NCBI GenBank assembly: GCA_045614565.1
Contig: JAZLDG010000074.1
Coordinates: 1 to 64,000, forward strand
Source of the DNA: Scatosoma sp045614565
GTDB taxonomy: Bacteria; Bacillota; Clostridia; Christensenellales; Borkfalkiaceae
Length of the DNA stretch: 64,000 nt
Reading direction: 5' to 3'
Positions within the stretch are counted from its first letter, which is position 1; every line of letters starts with the position of its first letter. The notes under the pieces are model-generated. The model searched no databases, was not told where the DNA came from, and saw only the letters and a program-made list of their open reading frames with translations. A program made the position numbers and the translations under genes. Below, one piece after another: positions 23,544 to 33,082 of this stretch.

Positions 23544-24569
23544 TTACTCTCCTTCCGCGTCCTTTTCGCCCTTTTTAGGCGTGCGTTTACGCGTGTCGTT
23601 TGCGTGTTTTTCGTCGTCCTTTTCGTACGCGCGGATAATGCGCATTACGAGCGGATGTCTTACGACGTCTTTTGCGGTCAGCTTACATACGGCAATCCCT
23701 TCCACGCCGTCCAAAATCTCCGTCGCGTGCACGAGCCCGCTTTGCTTGCCGTCCAAGTCAATTTGCGTAATATCCCCCGTCACGACCGTTTTACTGCCTT
23801 CGCCCATACGGGTAAGAAACATTTTCATTTGCTCGCGCGTGGTGTTTTGCGCTTCGTCCAAAATGATAAAGGCGTTCGACAGCGTTCTGCCGCGCATATA
23901 CGCGAGCGGCGCAACTTCGATTACGTTTCGCTCCATTAGCTTTGCGTACGTTTCTATCCCAAGCAATTCCTGCAACGCATCGTACAAGGGACGAAGATGG
24001 GGATCGACCTTCGTTTGCAAATCCCCAGGTAAAAACCCAAGCTTTTCCCCCGCTTCCACGGCAGGACGGGTCAGCACGATTTTTTCGACCTGTTTGCTCT
24101 TGAACGCCGACACTGCCATACAAACGGCGAGATAGGTTTTTCCCGTACCCGCAGGTCCAACCCCGAACACGACCGTGTTTTTACGGATCGCGTCCACGTA
24201 GTTTTTTTGCCCGACCGTTTTGCATTTGATTTGCTTGCCCCGCGCGGTAATCGCGACCGTTCCCGACGAAAGCTTGGCAACATCTTCCGCTTTGCCGTCC
24301 TTGGCAAGCTCGATACAATAGGCAATTCTACCTTCGTCGATTTCTTCCTGCTCCGCGGCAAGCCCAAGCAACGCGTTCAAGGCGTTCGCGCCGATCGCCA
24401 CGTTTTCCGCTTCTCCTTCCAAACGGATTTTAACGCCTTCTACGTAAGCAATCAAATGCAGCTCACGGGAAAGAAAATTCAAATTCTCGTCAAACGCGCC
24501 CAAAACCCGCGCAAGCCTGTCCAAGGATTTTGCGTCTACGATTTGCGTTATTTTTCCGTTATTCGACAA
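23544..24569 (-). CDS. phoH: PhoH-family ATPase
   Basis: 341 residues. Walker A GPAGTGKTYLAVCMAV (about 135-150), the VEAGEKLGFLPGDL region, Walker B FIILDEAQNTT and the C-terminal RHPLVMRIIRAYE are standard for PhoH/YbeZ. An N-terminal KH-like region precedes the ATPase. It probably works with YbeY, two genes downstream, in RNA metabolism. The start codon is TTG, 8 bp after AGGAG. Confidence 0.93.
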   Translation of the reverse strand: MSNNGKITQIVDAKSLDRLARVLGAFDENLNFLSRELHLIAYVEGVKIRLEGEAENVAIGANALNALLGLAAEQEEIDEGRIAYCIELAKDGKAEDVAKLSSGTVAITARGKQIKCKTVGQKNYVDAIRKNTVVFGVGPAGTGKTYLAVCMAVSAFKSKQVEKIVLTRPAVEAGEKLGFLPGDLQTKVDPHLRPLYDALQELLGIETYAKLMERNVIEVAPLAYMRGRTLSNAFIILDEAQNTTREQMKMFLTRMGEGSKTVVTGDITQIDLDGKQSGLVHATEILDGVEGIAVCKLTAKDVVRHPLVMRIIRAYEKDDEKHANDTRKRTPKKGEKDAEGE

Positions 24570-24596
24570 AATGGTTCTCCTTTTTTTGCTTTTTAC

Positions 24597-25511
24597 TTAT
24601 AAATTCAAGTTCTCGATCGCCACGTACGCGATACGGACGAGATAGCCTTGTTCCGTCTTTTCCACGCTTTTTTCCGTGATCTTGTCGGCGGCGGATAAAT
24701 CCAGCTTCAAATACGCCGTCGCGAACGCGTTTTCTTCGCTTTCGGCTTGGATTTCTTCTTCAAAAACGCAAGCAATGCTTGCGCGGGCAATCACTTCCAC
24801 GCTCATACGCCCGCCGTCGTTGATTTCAAACCAGCTCCCGACGATAGGCTCGCCCGCCGTGACCCGTTCTCCCGCCTTTTTCAAGGGCGTACCGCGAAGC
24901 GCGGTCAAGGACAATAATTCGCCCGTGCGCTTTGCCTGCATATCCCCTTTCAAAAGCCCTTTTTCGGGCAAATCGGTAAGCCGAATTTCCACCAAAACGC
25001 GTAATCCCTTTTTTTGCACCGAGCAAAACTCCACCCCGCGCAGGGACAGCAATTTTGCGCAAACGAGATCTTCGTTCCCCCTTTTGTAACTCGCAAACGG
25101 GGTCACGCCGTATTCTTCGAGCGCGATACGCGCTTCGCGCGCGTACACGGACGAGCCGACGAAATCAATTCCCAAAACGAACGAATCAGCAAAGAGCGAA
25201 AACGCGCAAAACAGCAACGCACCAAGCACGAACCCTACCCTTTTTTTAAGCCAAGCGAGCGTTTTGCCCACGCCCGTTTCGCCCAAAAAGCGTACGGCAT
25301 ACGGGCTGTATGCGTTTATATTATAGCACACCTTTGGATAAATTGCAAAAACTTTTTGAACGTCTTTTTTCTTTACACTCAAAAGTATTTGGTTTTTTTG
25401 CGTTTTTTTTACGTTAAAGAGATCAATCCCCGCCCTTTTTAAGCGTAAAAGTGCGCGCTCGGGCATCAAGCCTTCCACGGAAAAACGCGCGTAGGTAGGC
25501 GCAAAAATCAT
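24597..25511 (-). CDS. yqfD: Sporulation protein YqfD
   Basis: 304 residues of the YqfD family: a cytoplasmic N-terminal part (VEGLMPERALLRLKRAGIDLF), a membrane helix at about 105-125, and an extracellular part with YVREARIALEEYG-like and VCAKLLSLRGVEFCSV motifs. B. subtilis yqfD is expressed in the mother cell and needed for efficient sporulation. The start overlaps the yqfC stop by 4 bp (ATGA); an upstream start 29 codons earlier would bury it in yqfC. Confidence 0.9.
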   Translation of the reverse strand: MIFAPTYARFSVEGLMPERALLRLKRAGIDLFNVKKTQKNQILLSVKKKDVQKVFAIYPKVCYNINAYSPYAVRFLGETGVGKTLAWLKKRVGFVLGALLFCAFSLFADSFVLGIDFVGSSVYAREARIALEEYGVTPFASYKRGNEDLVCAKLLSLRGVEFCSVQKKGLRVLVEIRLTDLPEKGLLKGDMQAKRTGELLSLTALRGTPLKKAGERVTAGEPIVGSWFEINDGGRMSVEVIARASIACVFEEEIQAESEENAFATAYLKLDLSAADKITEKSVEKTEQGYLVRIAYVAIENLNL

Positions 25512-25789
25512 TTCTCGCCCCCCTTCAAAGCCCGATTTTCTCCTTCTACGAGCTTGGTCGAAAGGATTTTCCCCCGCAGCTCCAAATCCCCGTCGCAATA
25601 TTTGCCGATCGACAAATCAATCCCTTCCACTTCGATACACGCACGCGGAAAATATAGCACGATACGGTTATCGCAAAAATCCCCCACCGTTTTCACGCCT
25701 TCAAAATATCCGCCGCCACCGCAAACGACGGTATACCGCGCACTCGCCGCGCCGTCTGCGTTTTTGAAAATCTCGTCGTACAACCGCAT
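25508..25789 (-). CDS. yqfC: Sporulation protein YqfC
   Basis: 93 residues of the YabP/YqfC family: DNRIVLYFPRACIEVEGIDLSIGKYCDGDLELRGKI is the typical core. It is the first gene of the yqfC-yqfD-phoH-pgpH-ybeY-era-yqzL-recO operon and has a mother-cell-type promoter candidate upstream. The ATG at 25789 follows GGGCGG. Confidence 0.9.
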   Translation of the reverse strand: MRLYDEIFKNADGAASARYTVVCGGGGYFEGVKTVGDFCDNRIVLYFPRACIEVEGIDLSIGKYCDGDLELRGKILSTKLVEGENRALKGGEK

Positions 25790-25812
25790 AATTCCGCCCA
25801 CCCGTTTTTAAC

Positions 25813-25841
25813 AGTATATGACGAAACCCGCTAAGATATGA
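25813..25841 (-). promoter_or_regulatory. Sigma-E-like promoter of yqfC
   Basis: TCATATC (25835-25841), 14 bp, CATATACT (25813-25820) on the minus strand. It resembles the sigma-E -35 (TCATATT) and -10 (CATACAnT) boxes with the correct spacing. The family is known to be sigma-E dependent in B. subtilis. Confidence 0.55.
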
Positions 25842-25863
25842 TTGTATCCCACAAAGGAGTTTT

Positions 25864-27504
25864 TCAGCCTAAAATATGCACTAGCTCGTCACGCACCTTC
25901 GCCGCGTCCGTGGTCTTACAAACGATGGTGAGCACGTCGCCTGCGTGAAGCTGGGTACTCCCGTCGGGGAGTATGGTTTCTTCCCCGCGCGCAATTTCCA
26001 CAACGCGCGTACCCGACGGCCAAAGCACGTCGCGTATTTCGCGTTTATCCGCTATCGACCCGCTATAAAGCACGAGTACGAAGCGTTCGCGTACGGCGCG
26101 TTCGTGTATACCGCTCTCACGTTCGTAAATTTCCAAAAGCGTTTCGTAAATCCCGTCCGTACGGGAAATTTCCCCGATAATATACCCAACCGAAACCGCA
26201 ATCACCACGGGCAACAACGGCGCGAAGCTACCCGTCAACTCGCAAATCATAATAATCGAAGTAAGCGGCGCGCGGACGATGGTCGTGAAAAACGCCGCAA
26301 GGCAAATCATAATCATCAAATCGCAGTACGCCGCATTCATTCCAAGCCCCACCCAAAGGCAGTTGAGCAAGCCACCGATACACGCGCCTATCGCGATGAC
26401 GGGAATAAAAATCCCACAAGGAATACCCGAACCGACGTTTACACCCGTGATGATAAAGCGCAAAACGAAAACAATCAACAACGTCCAAGCCAAGGGCAGT
26501 CCAAACACGCTCTCCGTTCTACCCGAAGCCGTACCGCCGTACGTGCCCAAGCTTTCAATCAGCTCGTGACCGCCGCCCATAGCTTCCGTCGCCACAAGCG
26601 AAACTGCGCCGCCTAAAAATACGGCGATAGCAATCCGCGCCGTGAGCGTCCATTTAGGGTTTCGGAATTTTATTTTTTTGAAAAGGTCGCGCATTTTGAA
26701 ACAAGACTTGGTAAACAGTACGCCCAAAAGTCCGCAAACAATCCCCGCCCCAAACACGAAACCGTAATCCACGAACGCCATTTCTTGGAAAATATAGGAA
26801 TGGAAGGAGCTTTGTATTTGCATTTGGAACACGCCGTAAATTGCCGAACGGGTCAGCAGTCCGAAAATAACGGAAATAAAGGAACAAATAAACACTTCGG
26901 GCATAAAATGCTTATGCGCTTCTTCAAAAGCGAAAATAATCCCCGTCAAGGGTACGTTTCCCGCCACGGCAAGCCCCGTACACGCCCCGCCCGTCACCTG
27001 ATAACGGCGGATCATTTCGTTACGGTGTAATCCATACGAAACACCGTCGCCGATACACGCGCCGATGAGTACGCTCGGTCCTTCCGCGCCGATAGACAAG
27101 CCCATAAAAATGCTAATCAAGCAGGAAGCAAACATCGCCGTCGCGTCCCGAAACCAACGGAAACGCACGATCCCGCGCGTACCCCCTTCCGCTTGGGGAA
27201 TACCGCAGCCGCGGATTACGGAAGAAATTTGCACGGCAACGCCGATAAAAAACGCGCCGAGTACCAGCACGAGCAAAAGCAGCGGAATGAACGCGGGATT
27301 TGCTCGCACGAACGCGTACGCGTCGCGCGAGAATGCTTCGCCTTTTACGGCAAGGATATTAAACAGCGTAACCACGCCGCCCGCAAAAACGCCCGTTACC
27401 GCGCCGACCAGCAAAAGCTGTAACGCGTTACGGTGCATACTTTTCTTCCTTTTTTTTCTTTTAGTTTCTATTGTCTTACCCTTCCTTTTAACAAAATTGT
27501 CCAT
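25864..27504 (-). CDS. ClC-family chloride channel/antiporter with TrkA-C domain
   Basis: 546 residues. ClC signature segments are present: GAEGPSVLIG (gating Glu), GNVPLTGIIFAFEE and GSGIPCGIFIPV. A C-terminal TrkA-C-like domain (about 465-545, EILYSGS... DVLTIVCKTTDAAK) may bind a nucleotide or ion. It probably exchanges chloride or fluoride for protons at the cytoplasmic membrane; the ion is not determined. The start lies within the last 17 bases of the upstream ABC transporter gene, so the three genes form one transcript. Confidence 0.92.
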   Translation of the reverse strand: MDNFVKRKGKTIETKRKKRKKSMHRNALQLLLVGAVTGVFAGGVVTLFNILAVKGEAFSRDAYAFVRANPAFIPLLLLVLVLGAFFIGVAVQISSVIRGCGIPQAEGGTRGIVRFRWFRDATAMFASCLISIFMGLSIGAEGPSVLIGACIGDGVSYGLHRNEMIRRYQVTGGACTGLAVAGNVPLTGIIFAFEEAHKHFMPEVFICSFISVIFGLLTRSAIYGVFQMQIQSSFHSYIFQEMAFVDYGFVFGAGIVCGLLGVLFTKSCFKMRDLFKKIKFRNPKWTLTARIAIAVFLGGAVSLVATEAMGGGHELIESLGTYGGTASGRTESVFGLPLAWTLLIVFVLRFIITGVNVGSGIPCGIFIPVIAIGACIGGLLNCLWVGLGMNAAYCDLMIMICLAAFFTTIVRAPLTSIIMICELTGSFAPLLPVVIAVSVGYIIGEISRTDGIYETLLEIYERESGIHERAVRERFVLVLYSGSIADKREIRDVLWPSGTRVVEIARGEETILPDGSTQLHAGDVLTIVCKTTDAAKVRDELVHILG

Positions 27505-29239
27505 TATAAAGCATAGCGTACGCCCCGCCCTTTTGCAAAAGCTCTCGATGCTTGCCCTGTTCGACGACGCAACCGTTTTCCATCACCAAAATACGGTCGG
27601 CTTTAACGATCGTCGATAAGCGGTGCGCAACGATAAAGGTCGTTCTGCCCTGCATCATTTTTTCAAACGCTTCGCTGATTTTTCGTTCGCTTCGCGTATC
27701 GATAGACGAAGTCGCTTCGTCTAAAATGAGCATCGGCGGCAAGGAGAGCATTACGCGGGTAATGCAAAGGAGCTGTTTTTGTCCTTCCGAAAGCCCACCC
27801 CCGTCTTCGCCAAGCACGGTATCGTACCCCTTTTCCATACGCTTAATAAAGCCGTGCGCCCGCGCCGCTTTCGCCGCCGAGATCATTTCTTCGTCCGTGC
27901 AATCGGGCTTACCCATTTTAATATTTTCCCGTACCGTTCCGCATTTAAGCCAAGTTTCCTGCAAAACCATACCGTAGTTTTTCCGAAGCGAGCTTCGGGT
28001 AATTGTGCGTATATCCGCGCCGTCAACGCATACCTGCCCGTCGTTTACGTCGTAAAAGCGCATCAGCAAATTGATGAGCGTCGTCTTACCGCTTCCCGTT
28101 CTGCCCACGATCGCCACCCGTTGACCGCTTTGCACGGTTAAGGAAAGGTTCTCTATCAGTTTGCGCTCGGGCGTATAGGAAAAATACACGTTATTGAGCG
28201 AAACTTCGCCTTGCACGTTTGCAAGCCGCGTATTGTTCTTATCGGAAATTTCTTCCTGCTCGTCAATCAATTCAAAAATCCGTCTTGCGCAAGCAAACGC
28301 GCTTTTCAGCTCGGTGATCACGCCCGAAATCTCGTTGAACGGTTTGGTGTATTGATTTGTATACGACAAAAATTTCGTCAAACCGCCGACGGTGAACGCG
28401 CTTCCTGCAAGCGTTGCGCCGTTTGCAATATCGAGCGCGCCGATGAGCGCAACCGCCGCGTACACGAGATTGTTAATAAACCGCGTAGACGGGTTGGTGA
28501 GCGAAGAATAGAAGGTAGCGTTTAGAGAAGCTTTTTCTAATCTTGCGTTAATTTCGTCGAATTTTTCCGCATTTTCGTCTTCGTGCGAGAATGCTTGCGT
28601 CGTTTTCAAGCCTGCAATCGTTTCTTCCGTAAACGCCGTTTGCTCCCCGCGCGTCGTCGTTTGCTCGACGAAAAATGTATGCGTATGCGTCGCTACGAAA
28701 CGGGCGATCAAAATGGAAATCGGAGTCAACAACACGACCACCAAGCCTATTTTCCAGTTGGTGGCAAGCATAAACCCGATCGTTCCCAAAATGGTGATTA
28801 CGCCCGTGAAAAATTGTGTAAAGCCCATAAGCAAGCCTTCGGAAAACTGATCGGCGTCGGCGATCACGCGGCTCACGGTATCGCCGTGGGAATGGGTGTC
28901 GATATATTGGAGCGGCAACGCGGAAATTTTTTCAAACGCGTCGCGGCGAATATCGCGAACGACGTTGCAGGATATCCGATTGTTACAAAGGCTTGCAAAC
29001 CATTGACTAATCGCGGCGATACTCAACGCAGCCGCCGTTTTCACGAAAACGGCTTGTAAGCTCTCAAAATCCACCTTTCCCGCTTCGATAATGCAGTCGA
29101 TCGCGTCCCCGAAGAATACGGGCACGAACAGCGAAGTCGCAACGAATAAAAGCGAAAAAAGAAGCGAGCCGATGAGCGAGAACGGGTATTTGCCTACGTA
29201 ACCTAAAATCCGCGCGAGCGTGCTTTGCGATTTTTTCAT
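27488..29239 (-). CDS. ABC exporter half-transporter with consensus ATP site
   Basis: 583 residues: a six-helix membrane domain (about 10-320), then an ATPase domain with Walker A GRTGSGKTTL, signature LSEGQ, Walker B LILDEATSS with the catalytic Glu, and AHRLS (H-loop). It pairs with the next gene upstream (4-bp overlap) to make a heterodimeric exporter of the LmrCD/BmrCD/TM287-288 kind, usually for drugs or lipophilic compounds. In this pair it carries the intact Glu and His switch residues. The substrate is unknown. Confidence 0.93.
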   Translation of the reverse strand: MKKSQSTLARILGYVGKYPFSLIGSLLFSLLFVATSLFVPVFFGDAIDCIIEAGKVDFESLQAVFVKTAAALSIAAISQWFASLCNNRISCNVVRDIRRDAFEKISALPLQYIDTHSHGDTVSRVIADADQFSEGLLMGFTQFFTGVITILGTIGFMLATNWKIGLVVVLLTPISILIARFVATHTHTFFVEQTTTRGEQTAFTEETIAGLKTTQAFSHEDENAEKFDEINARLEKASLNATFYSSLTNPSTRFINNLVYAAVALIGALDIANGATLAGSAFTVGGLTKFLSYTNQYTKPFNEISGVITELKSAFACARRIFELIDEQEEISDKNNTRLANVQGEVSLNNVYFSYTPERKLIENLSLTVQSGQRVAIVGRTGSGKTTLINLLMRFYDVNDGQVCVDGADIRTITRSSLRKNYGMVLQETWLKCGTVRENIKMGKPDCTDEEMISAAKAARAHGFIKRMEKGYDTVLGEDGGGLSEGQKQLLCITRVMLSLPPMLILDEATSSIDTRSERKISEAFEKMMQGRTTFIVAHRLSTIVKADRILVMENGCVVEQGKHRELLQKGGAYAMLYNGQFC

Positions 29240-30978
29240 ACCGCTTCACCCCCGTTTTCGTATTGCGAAAAATAGATTTCGCGATAAACTTCACACGATT
29301 GCAAAAGCTGTTCGTGCGTGCCAAGCCCCACCATTTTCCCTTCGTCCAAAACAACGATTTTGTCCGCATCTTTGACGGACGAAGCGCGTTGTGAAACGAT
29401 AAACGTCGTCTTTTGCAAACTGCGTATGCCCTGCCGAAGCTCCGCGTCCGTCGCGTAATCCAACGCCGACGACGAATCGTCCAAAATCAAAATGTCGGGA
29501 TCGCGCACGATAGCGCGGGCAATCGTCAAGCGTTGTTTTTGTCCGCCCGAGAAATTTTTACCGCCCTGCTCGACAGGCGTATCCAAACCGCCCTTTTGCG
29601 CGATAAATTCGTCCGCGCGAGCAATTCTCAAAGCATTCCAAAGCTCGGCATCCGTCGCGTCCTTTTTGCCCCAAAGCAAGTTTTCGCGCACCGTACCCTT
29701 AAAAAGGGTAGCCTTTTGCGGTACGACGCCGATCCGCTCGCGTAGATAGCTTTGCTTGTTTTGCGCGCGTACGCTCACGCCGTCAACGCATACCTGCCCC
29801 GCGCTTGCGTCGTAAAAGTGGGGTATGAGATTGACGAGCGTGGTCTTTCCGCTCCCCGTACCGCCGATGACGCCCACCGTTTCTCCCCGTTCCACCGAGA
29901 AGCTGATATTTTCCAGCGCCGCGTCCGCGCCGTCGATATAGCGCATCGTAACGTTATCAAAAGACACGAAAGAGCTTGAAATTCTTTCTTCCTTTTCTTC
30001 TGTTTGCAAGGACGGCTGCATTTGCAAGACCGTCGCGATCCGCCCCCCGCAAGCCGCCGCTTTCGTGACGGTGACGATCAGGTTCGCAAGCTTGATAAGC
30101 TCCACGAGAATTTGCCCCATTAAATTATACAGCGCAAGTACGCTGCCTTGTGAAAGCGTACCCGCTTCCACGCGGATTGCGCCCGTCCAAATAAGCGCGA
30201 TAATCGCAAGATTGACGAGCGCGTAGGTCAACGGGTTGGTAATGGCGGCGATACCGCCCACGAATTTGCGTTCTTCGTTCAACCCGTCGTTGCGCGAATT
30301 AAAAATCTTGCGTTCTTCGTCTTCCAAGCAAAACGCCCGAACGACTCTCGCGCCCGTAAGATTTTCACGGGTCGAAAGCAGGACTTTATCCAGTTTTTCT
30401 TGCGTTTTTTTGTACAAGGGCATACACGCGAACATCACCGCGTACACGACGATTGCGAGCGCGACGATCGCAATTGCGAACACGCCGATAGAAGCGGGAT
30501 CGATGACGTACGCCGTGAGCATTGCCCCGAACACGATAAACGGCGAGCGTAAAAACAAGCGCAAGGCAAGATTTACGCCCGATTGAAAACGGTCGATATC
30601 GCTCGTCATACGCGTCAAAATAGTCGCCGTGCCAAGCTTATCCAAATCCTTATACGAAAGGGACTGTATTTTACGGAACAAATCTCGACGGATATCCGCG
30701 GAAACGCCCGTCGCGGTGCGCGCAGCAAAGTATTGCGCGATAACCGAAAACGCCAAACCGAGCAACCCGAATAAAGCCAGCAATCCGCACATTCCCGCAA
30801 TAAAACCGCCGTCGGCGTTGGGGTACGCGCCGTTGACGTTCGCGCCCAAGCCCCGATCGACGATTAAACCGACGATAAACGGCACGAGCAATTCAAACGT
30901 CGCTTCCAACAGCTTAAAAAGCGGACCTAATAGGCTTTGCCATTTATAATTTTTGAAATAGGAAAATAAAGATTTCAT
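29236..30978 (-). CDS. ABC exporter half-transporter with degenerate catalytic residues
   Basis: 580 residues, same layout: membrane domain, then Walker A GGTGSGKTTL, signature FSGGQ and Walker B LILDDSSSALD. Here the catalytic Glu is Asp and the H-loop His is Gln (SQRASS). This is the normal asymmetry of heterodimeric exporters, in which one of the two ATP sites is non-hydrolytic. It is first in a transcript with its partner and the ClC gene, behind a promoter with a 19-bp palindrome. Confidence 0.93.
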   Translation of the reverse strand: MKSLFSYFKNYKWQSLLGPLFKLLEATFELLVPFIVGLIVDRGLGANVNGAYPNADGGFIAGMCGLLALFGLLGLAFSVIAQYFAARTATGVSADIRRDLFRKIQSLSYKDLDKLGTATILTRMTSDIDRFQSGVNLALRLFLRSPFIVFGAMLTAYVIDPASIGVFAIAIVALAIVVYAVMFACMPLYKKTQEKLDKVLLSTRENLTGARVVRAFCLEDEERKIFNSRNDGLNEERKFVGGIAAITNPLTYALVNLAIIALIWTGAIRVEAGTLSQGSVLALYNLMGQILVELIKLANLIVTVTKAAACGGRIATVLQMQPSLQTEEKEERISSSFVSFDNVTMRYIDGADAALENISFSVERGETVGVIGGTGSGKTTLVNLIPHFYDASAGQVCVDGVSVRAQNKQSYLRERIGVVPQKATLFKGTVRENLLWGKKDATDAELWNALRIARADEFIAQKGGLDTPVEQGGKNFSGGQKQRLTIARAIVRDPDILILDDSSSALDYATDAELRQGIRSLQKTTFIVSQRASSVKDADKIVVLDEGKMVGLGTHEQLLQSCEVYREIYFSQYENGGEAV

Positions 30979-30994
30979 AATACGCCACTTTCTT

Positions 30995-31046
30995 CAAGGA
31001 ACTATGTTCCTTGTTTTATTATACTACAAAAAAAATACAAACGCAA
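30995..31046 (-). promoter_or_regulatory. ABC exporter promoter with start-site palindrome
   Basis: TTGCGT (31041-31046), 17 bp, TATAAT (31018-31023). Just downstream is the perfect palindrome CAAGGAAC-TAT-GTTCCTTG (30995-31013), covering the expected start. It looks like the operator of a dimeric repressor (MarR, TetR or similar). No such regulator is encoded nearby. Confidence 0.7.
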
Positions 31047-31068
31047 CGATTTTGCGTTCAAGACAAAG

Positions 31069-31095
31069 AAAAAACGGGGCAAAACCCCGTTTTTC
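31069..31095. terminator. Bidirectional terminator-type hairpin
   Basis: AAAAACGGGG / CCCCGTTTTT (31070-31079 / 31085-31094) with a CAAAA loop, just after the TPR membrane protein gene. Confidence 0.82.
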
Positions 31096-31113
31096 GCTGA
31101 TTTTTCAAGCCTT

Positions 31114-32034
31114 TTACGCGTTTTCTTCGGGCAAAAGACATTCGTACAGTTCTTTATAATTGCGAATTTGCATCAAACGCCGTCCTTCTTCGGTGGACGA
31201 AAGCCGTTCGTTCGCACGGTAAATCCGCCCGTCGTTGATACGCTTGTTGGTCACGATAATAAACGCGATAAACGCCACGAACGCCAACGCCGCGAACACG
31301 ATCGTCGGTACGACGAAGGTATCTAATCTCGTCGTCAAGTTTTGAAGCCCGAACACGATCGCGAGCGTGACGAACACGAGCGTTACCGCCGTTACGCAAA
31401 GAAATACAATCGTCGATTTTTTCAATCGCGCGGAAAGCACTTCCCGACGGCTTACGCGTTTTTCTTCGACCGCGCTTGCAAGCTCCGCTTCTTCCTTTGC
31501 AAGCTCGTTTGCGCGTTTTCTAAACGCCGCTTCAAAATCCTTCTTGATTATATCGACCGCACCAAGCCCCAAATCGTATTCCAAGCTTTCGATGCCTGCG
31601 TCGGCATATTCGGCGATTAGAACGTCCGGCTCGGCGAAATTCGCGGTCTTTGCCCGCCAGTAACCCACGGAAGCTTCCGTCGCTTCTTCGTCGAGCTCCA
31701 ACGCCTTTTCAAATTTCAATTCCGCGGCTTTGAAGCTACCCGTTTCCAAGAGCTCGTCGCCCTCCTTGCAAGCCCGCTCGTAATCGGCTTTTTTTCTTGC
31801 CGCTTCTTCTTCCTTGCGTCTACGCAATGCCGCCGCCTCTTCGGGGGAAAGCCCGACAAGATCTTCGTCGTCTTCGTCCGTTTCCAAAACGGGGAACTCA
31901 AAGGCGATTTCTTCGCCGTCTTCTTCGTACTCGCCGTTTTCGGCAAGCTCGTCCGTCACGTCCACGAACCCGTCTTTCGTCTTTTTCAAACGGATTCCCC
32001 TGCCGTATTCGTCGTCGATAATTCTTTCTTCCAT
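31114..32034 (-). CDS. TPR-type membrane protein of unknown function
   Basis: 306 residues. An acidic N-terminus (about 1-75) leads to a Glu/Arg-rich helix and one TPR-like pair (ERACKEGDELLETGSFKAAELKFEKALELDEEATEA, about 90-125). A helical stretch follows, then two membrane helices (about 210-235 and 242-265) and a short cytoplasmic tail. I do not recognise a family. The start is the ATG 8 bp after AAGGAGAT; longer upstream readings run into ispE. It lies 5 bp after ispE and ends at a terminator, so ispE and this gene form one transcript. Confidence 0.72.
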   Translation of the reverse strand: MEERIIDDEYGRGIRLKKTKDGFVDVTDELAENGEYEEDGEEIAFEFPVLETDEDDEDLVGLSPEEAAALRRRKEEEAARKKADYERACKEGDELLETGSFKAAELKFEKALELDEEATEASVGYWRAKTANFAEPDVLIAEYADAGIESLEYDLGLGAVDIIKKDFEAAFRKRANELAKEEAELASAVEEKRVSRREVLSARLKKSTIVFLCVTAVTLVFVTLAIVFGLQNLTTRLDTFVVPTIVFAALAFVAFIAFIIVTNKRINDGRIYRANERLSSTEEGRRLMQIRNYKELYECLLPEENA

Positions 32035-32039
32035 AATTT

Positions 32040-32960
32040 TTATCTCCTTAACGCTTCTCCTTCCGTCAAAGTAAACGGATTTTTGAAAACGCTGTTTTTC
32101 TTGTTTTGCACCGATTGCGCCACGATCGCGCGGCACTTGCCGCGATAACGGCTCTTTGCCCACTCGCAAAGCTCTTTGCTCTCAAAAAGCGCGAATACGC
32201 AGCTTCCCGAGCCGCTCATCCCCACCCCCAAGGGCGAAAACGCTTGGGCTTCTTCGATTGTCTTTTCTATATCCCGATTTAAGCTCTTGGCGGGCGCGAG
32301 CAAGTCGTTCGTTAAATACCTGCCTACCCCTTCCTTGTCGTTTTCGACTAGCGCTCGTATACATTTTTCCGTCGTTTTTTCCAAAACCTTCCCCGAATAC
32401 GTTTGATCGTAGGCTTGAAAACACGCTCCCGTAGATACCGACGATTGCGGGCAAAGCAAAAGAAAATGCAGCGTCGTTTCCACTCGTAAGGGTTGCACTT
32501 TCTCTCCCCGTCCGCACATTCTTGCAAACCCGCCTGTGAGCATATATCCCGTATCGCTCCCAAGCTCGTCCGCAAGCGTTTTCAACGCCGCAAAATCGGC
32601 AACGCCGTACAGTTTTGCCATACCGTTGATAACGCCGCTAATATCAGCGGACGACCCGCCGAGTCCCGCGCCGATGGGAATGTTTTTATAGACGGTAATA
32701 TCCGCGCCCAAAGTCCCAAATCTTTCCGAAAAGCGTTCGGCGGCTTTCAAGGCGTTGTTTTTTTCAGGCGGTATACTTTCGCTGTTCATACCGTGCATTA
32801 CCACGCGCGAAAACTTGTCCTTACGCTTTTTCAAAACGATAAGATCGTAAATATCCACGCTCGTCACGAGAGAATCTAATAAATGATACCCCTTTTCCAC
32901 ACCCAAAATTTCCAGCGTAAGATTGAGTTTTGCGTACGATTTTACCTTAACCACGTTCAT
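32040..32960 (-). CDS. ispE: 4-diphosphocytidyl-2-C-methyl-D-erythritol kinase
   Basis: 306 residues of the GHMP kinase family: KSYAKLNLTLEILG at the N-terminus, the ATP-binding loop PIGAGLGGSSAD and the C-terminal GVGMSGSGSCVFALF. It phosphorylates CDP-methylerythritol in the non-mevalonate pathway to isoprenoids, so the organism uses MEP rather than mevalonate. Confidence 0.95.
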   Translation of the reverse strand: MNVVKVKSYAKLNLTLEILGVEKGYHLLDSLVTSVDIYDLIVLKKRKDKFSRVVMHGMNSESIPPEKNNALKAAERFSERFGTLGADITVYKNIPIGAGLGGSSADISGVINGMAKLYGVADFAALKTLADELGSDTGYMLTGGFARMCGRGEKVQPLRVETTLHFLLLCPQSSVSTGACFQAYDQTYSGKVLEKTTEKCIRALVENDKEGVGRYLTNDLLAPAKSLNRDIEKTIEEAQAFSPLGVGMSGSGSCVFALFESKELCEWAKSRYRGKCRAIVAQSVQNKKNSVFKNPFTLTEGEALRR

Positions 32961-32979
32961 TTTCGCTTTCGTTCCCTTG

Positions 32980-33007
32980 AAAATGGCGGCGGGAACGTTC
33001 CCGCCGC
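32980..33007 (-). terminator. Terminator of the SPOCS/LysM gene
   Basis: A perfect 22-bp palindrome GCGGCGGGAAC / GTTCCCGCCGC (32986-33007), followed on the minus strand by CATTTTC. It lies between the coat-type gene and ispE; the T run is short. Confidence 0.5.
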
Positions 33008-33082
33008 TTGAACATTTCCATTTTTATTTTACCATATTTTTCAACAAATTACAACCCGTTGGCGATAAAAAATTCGTAAAAA

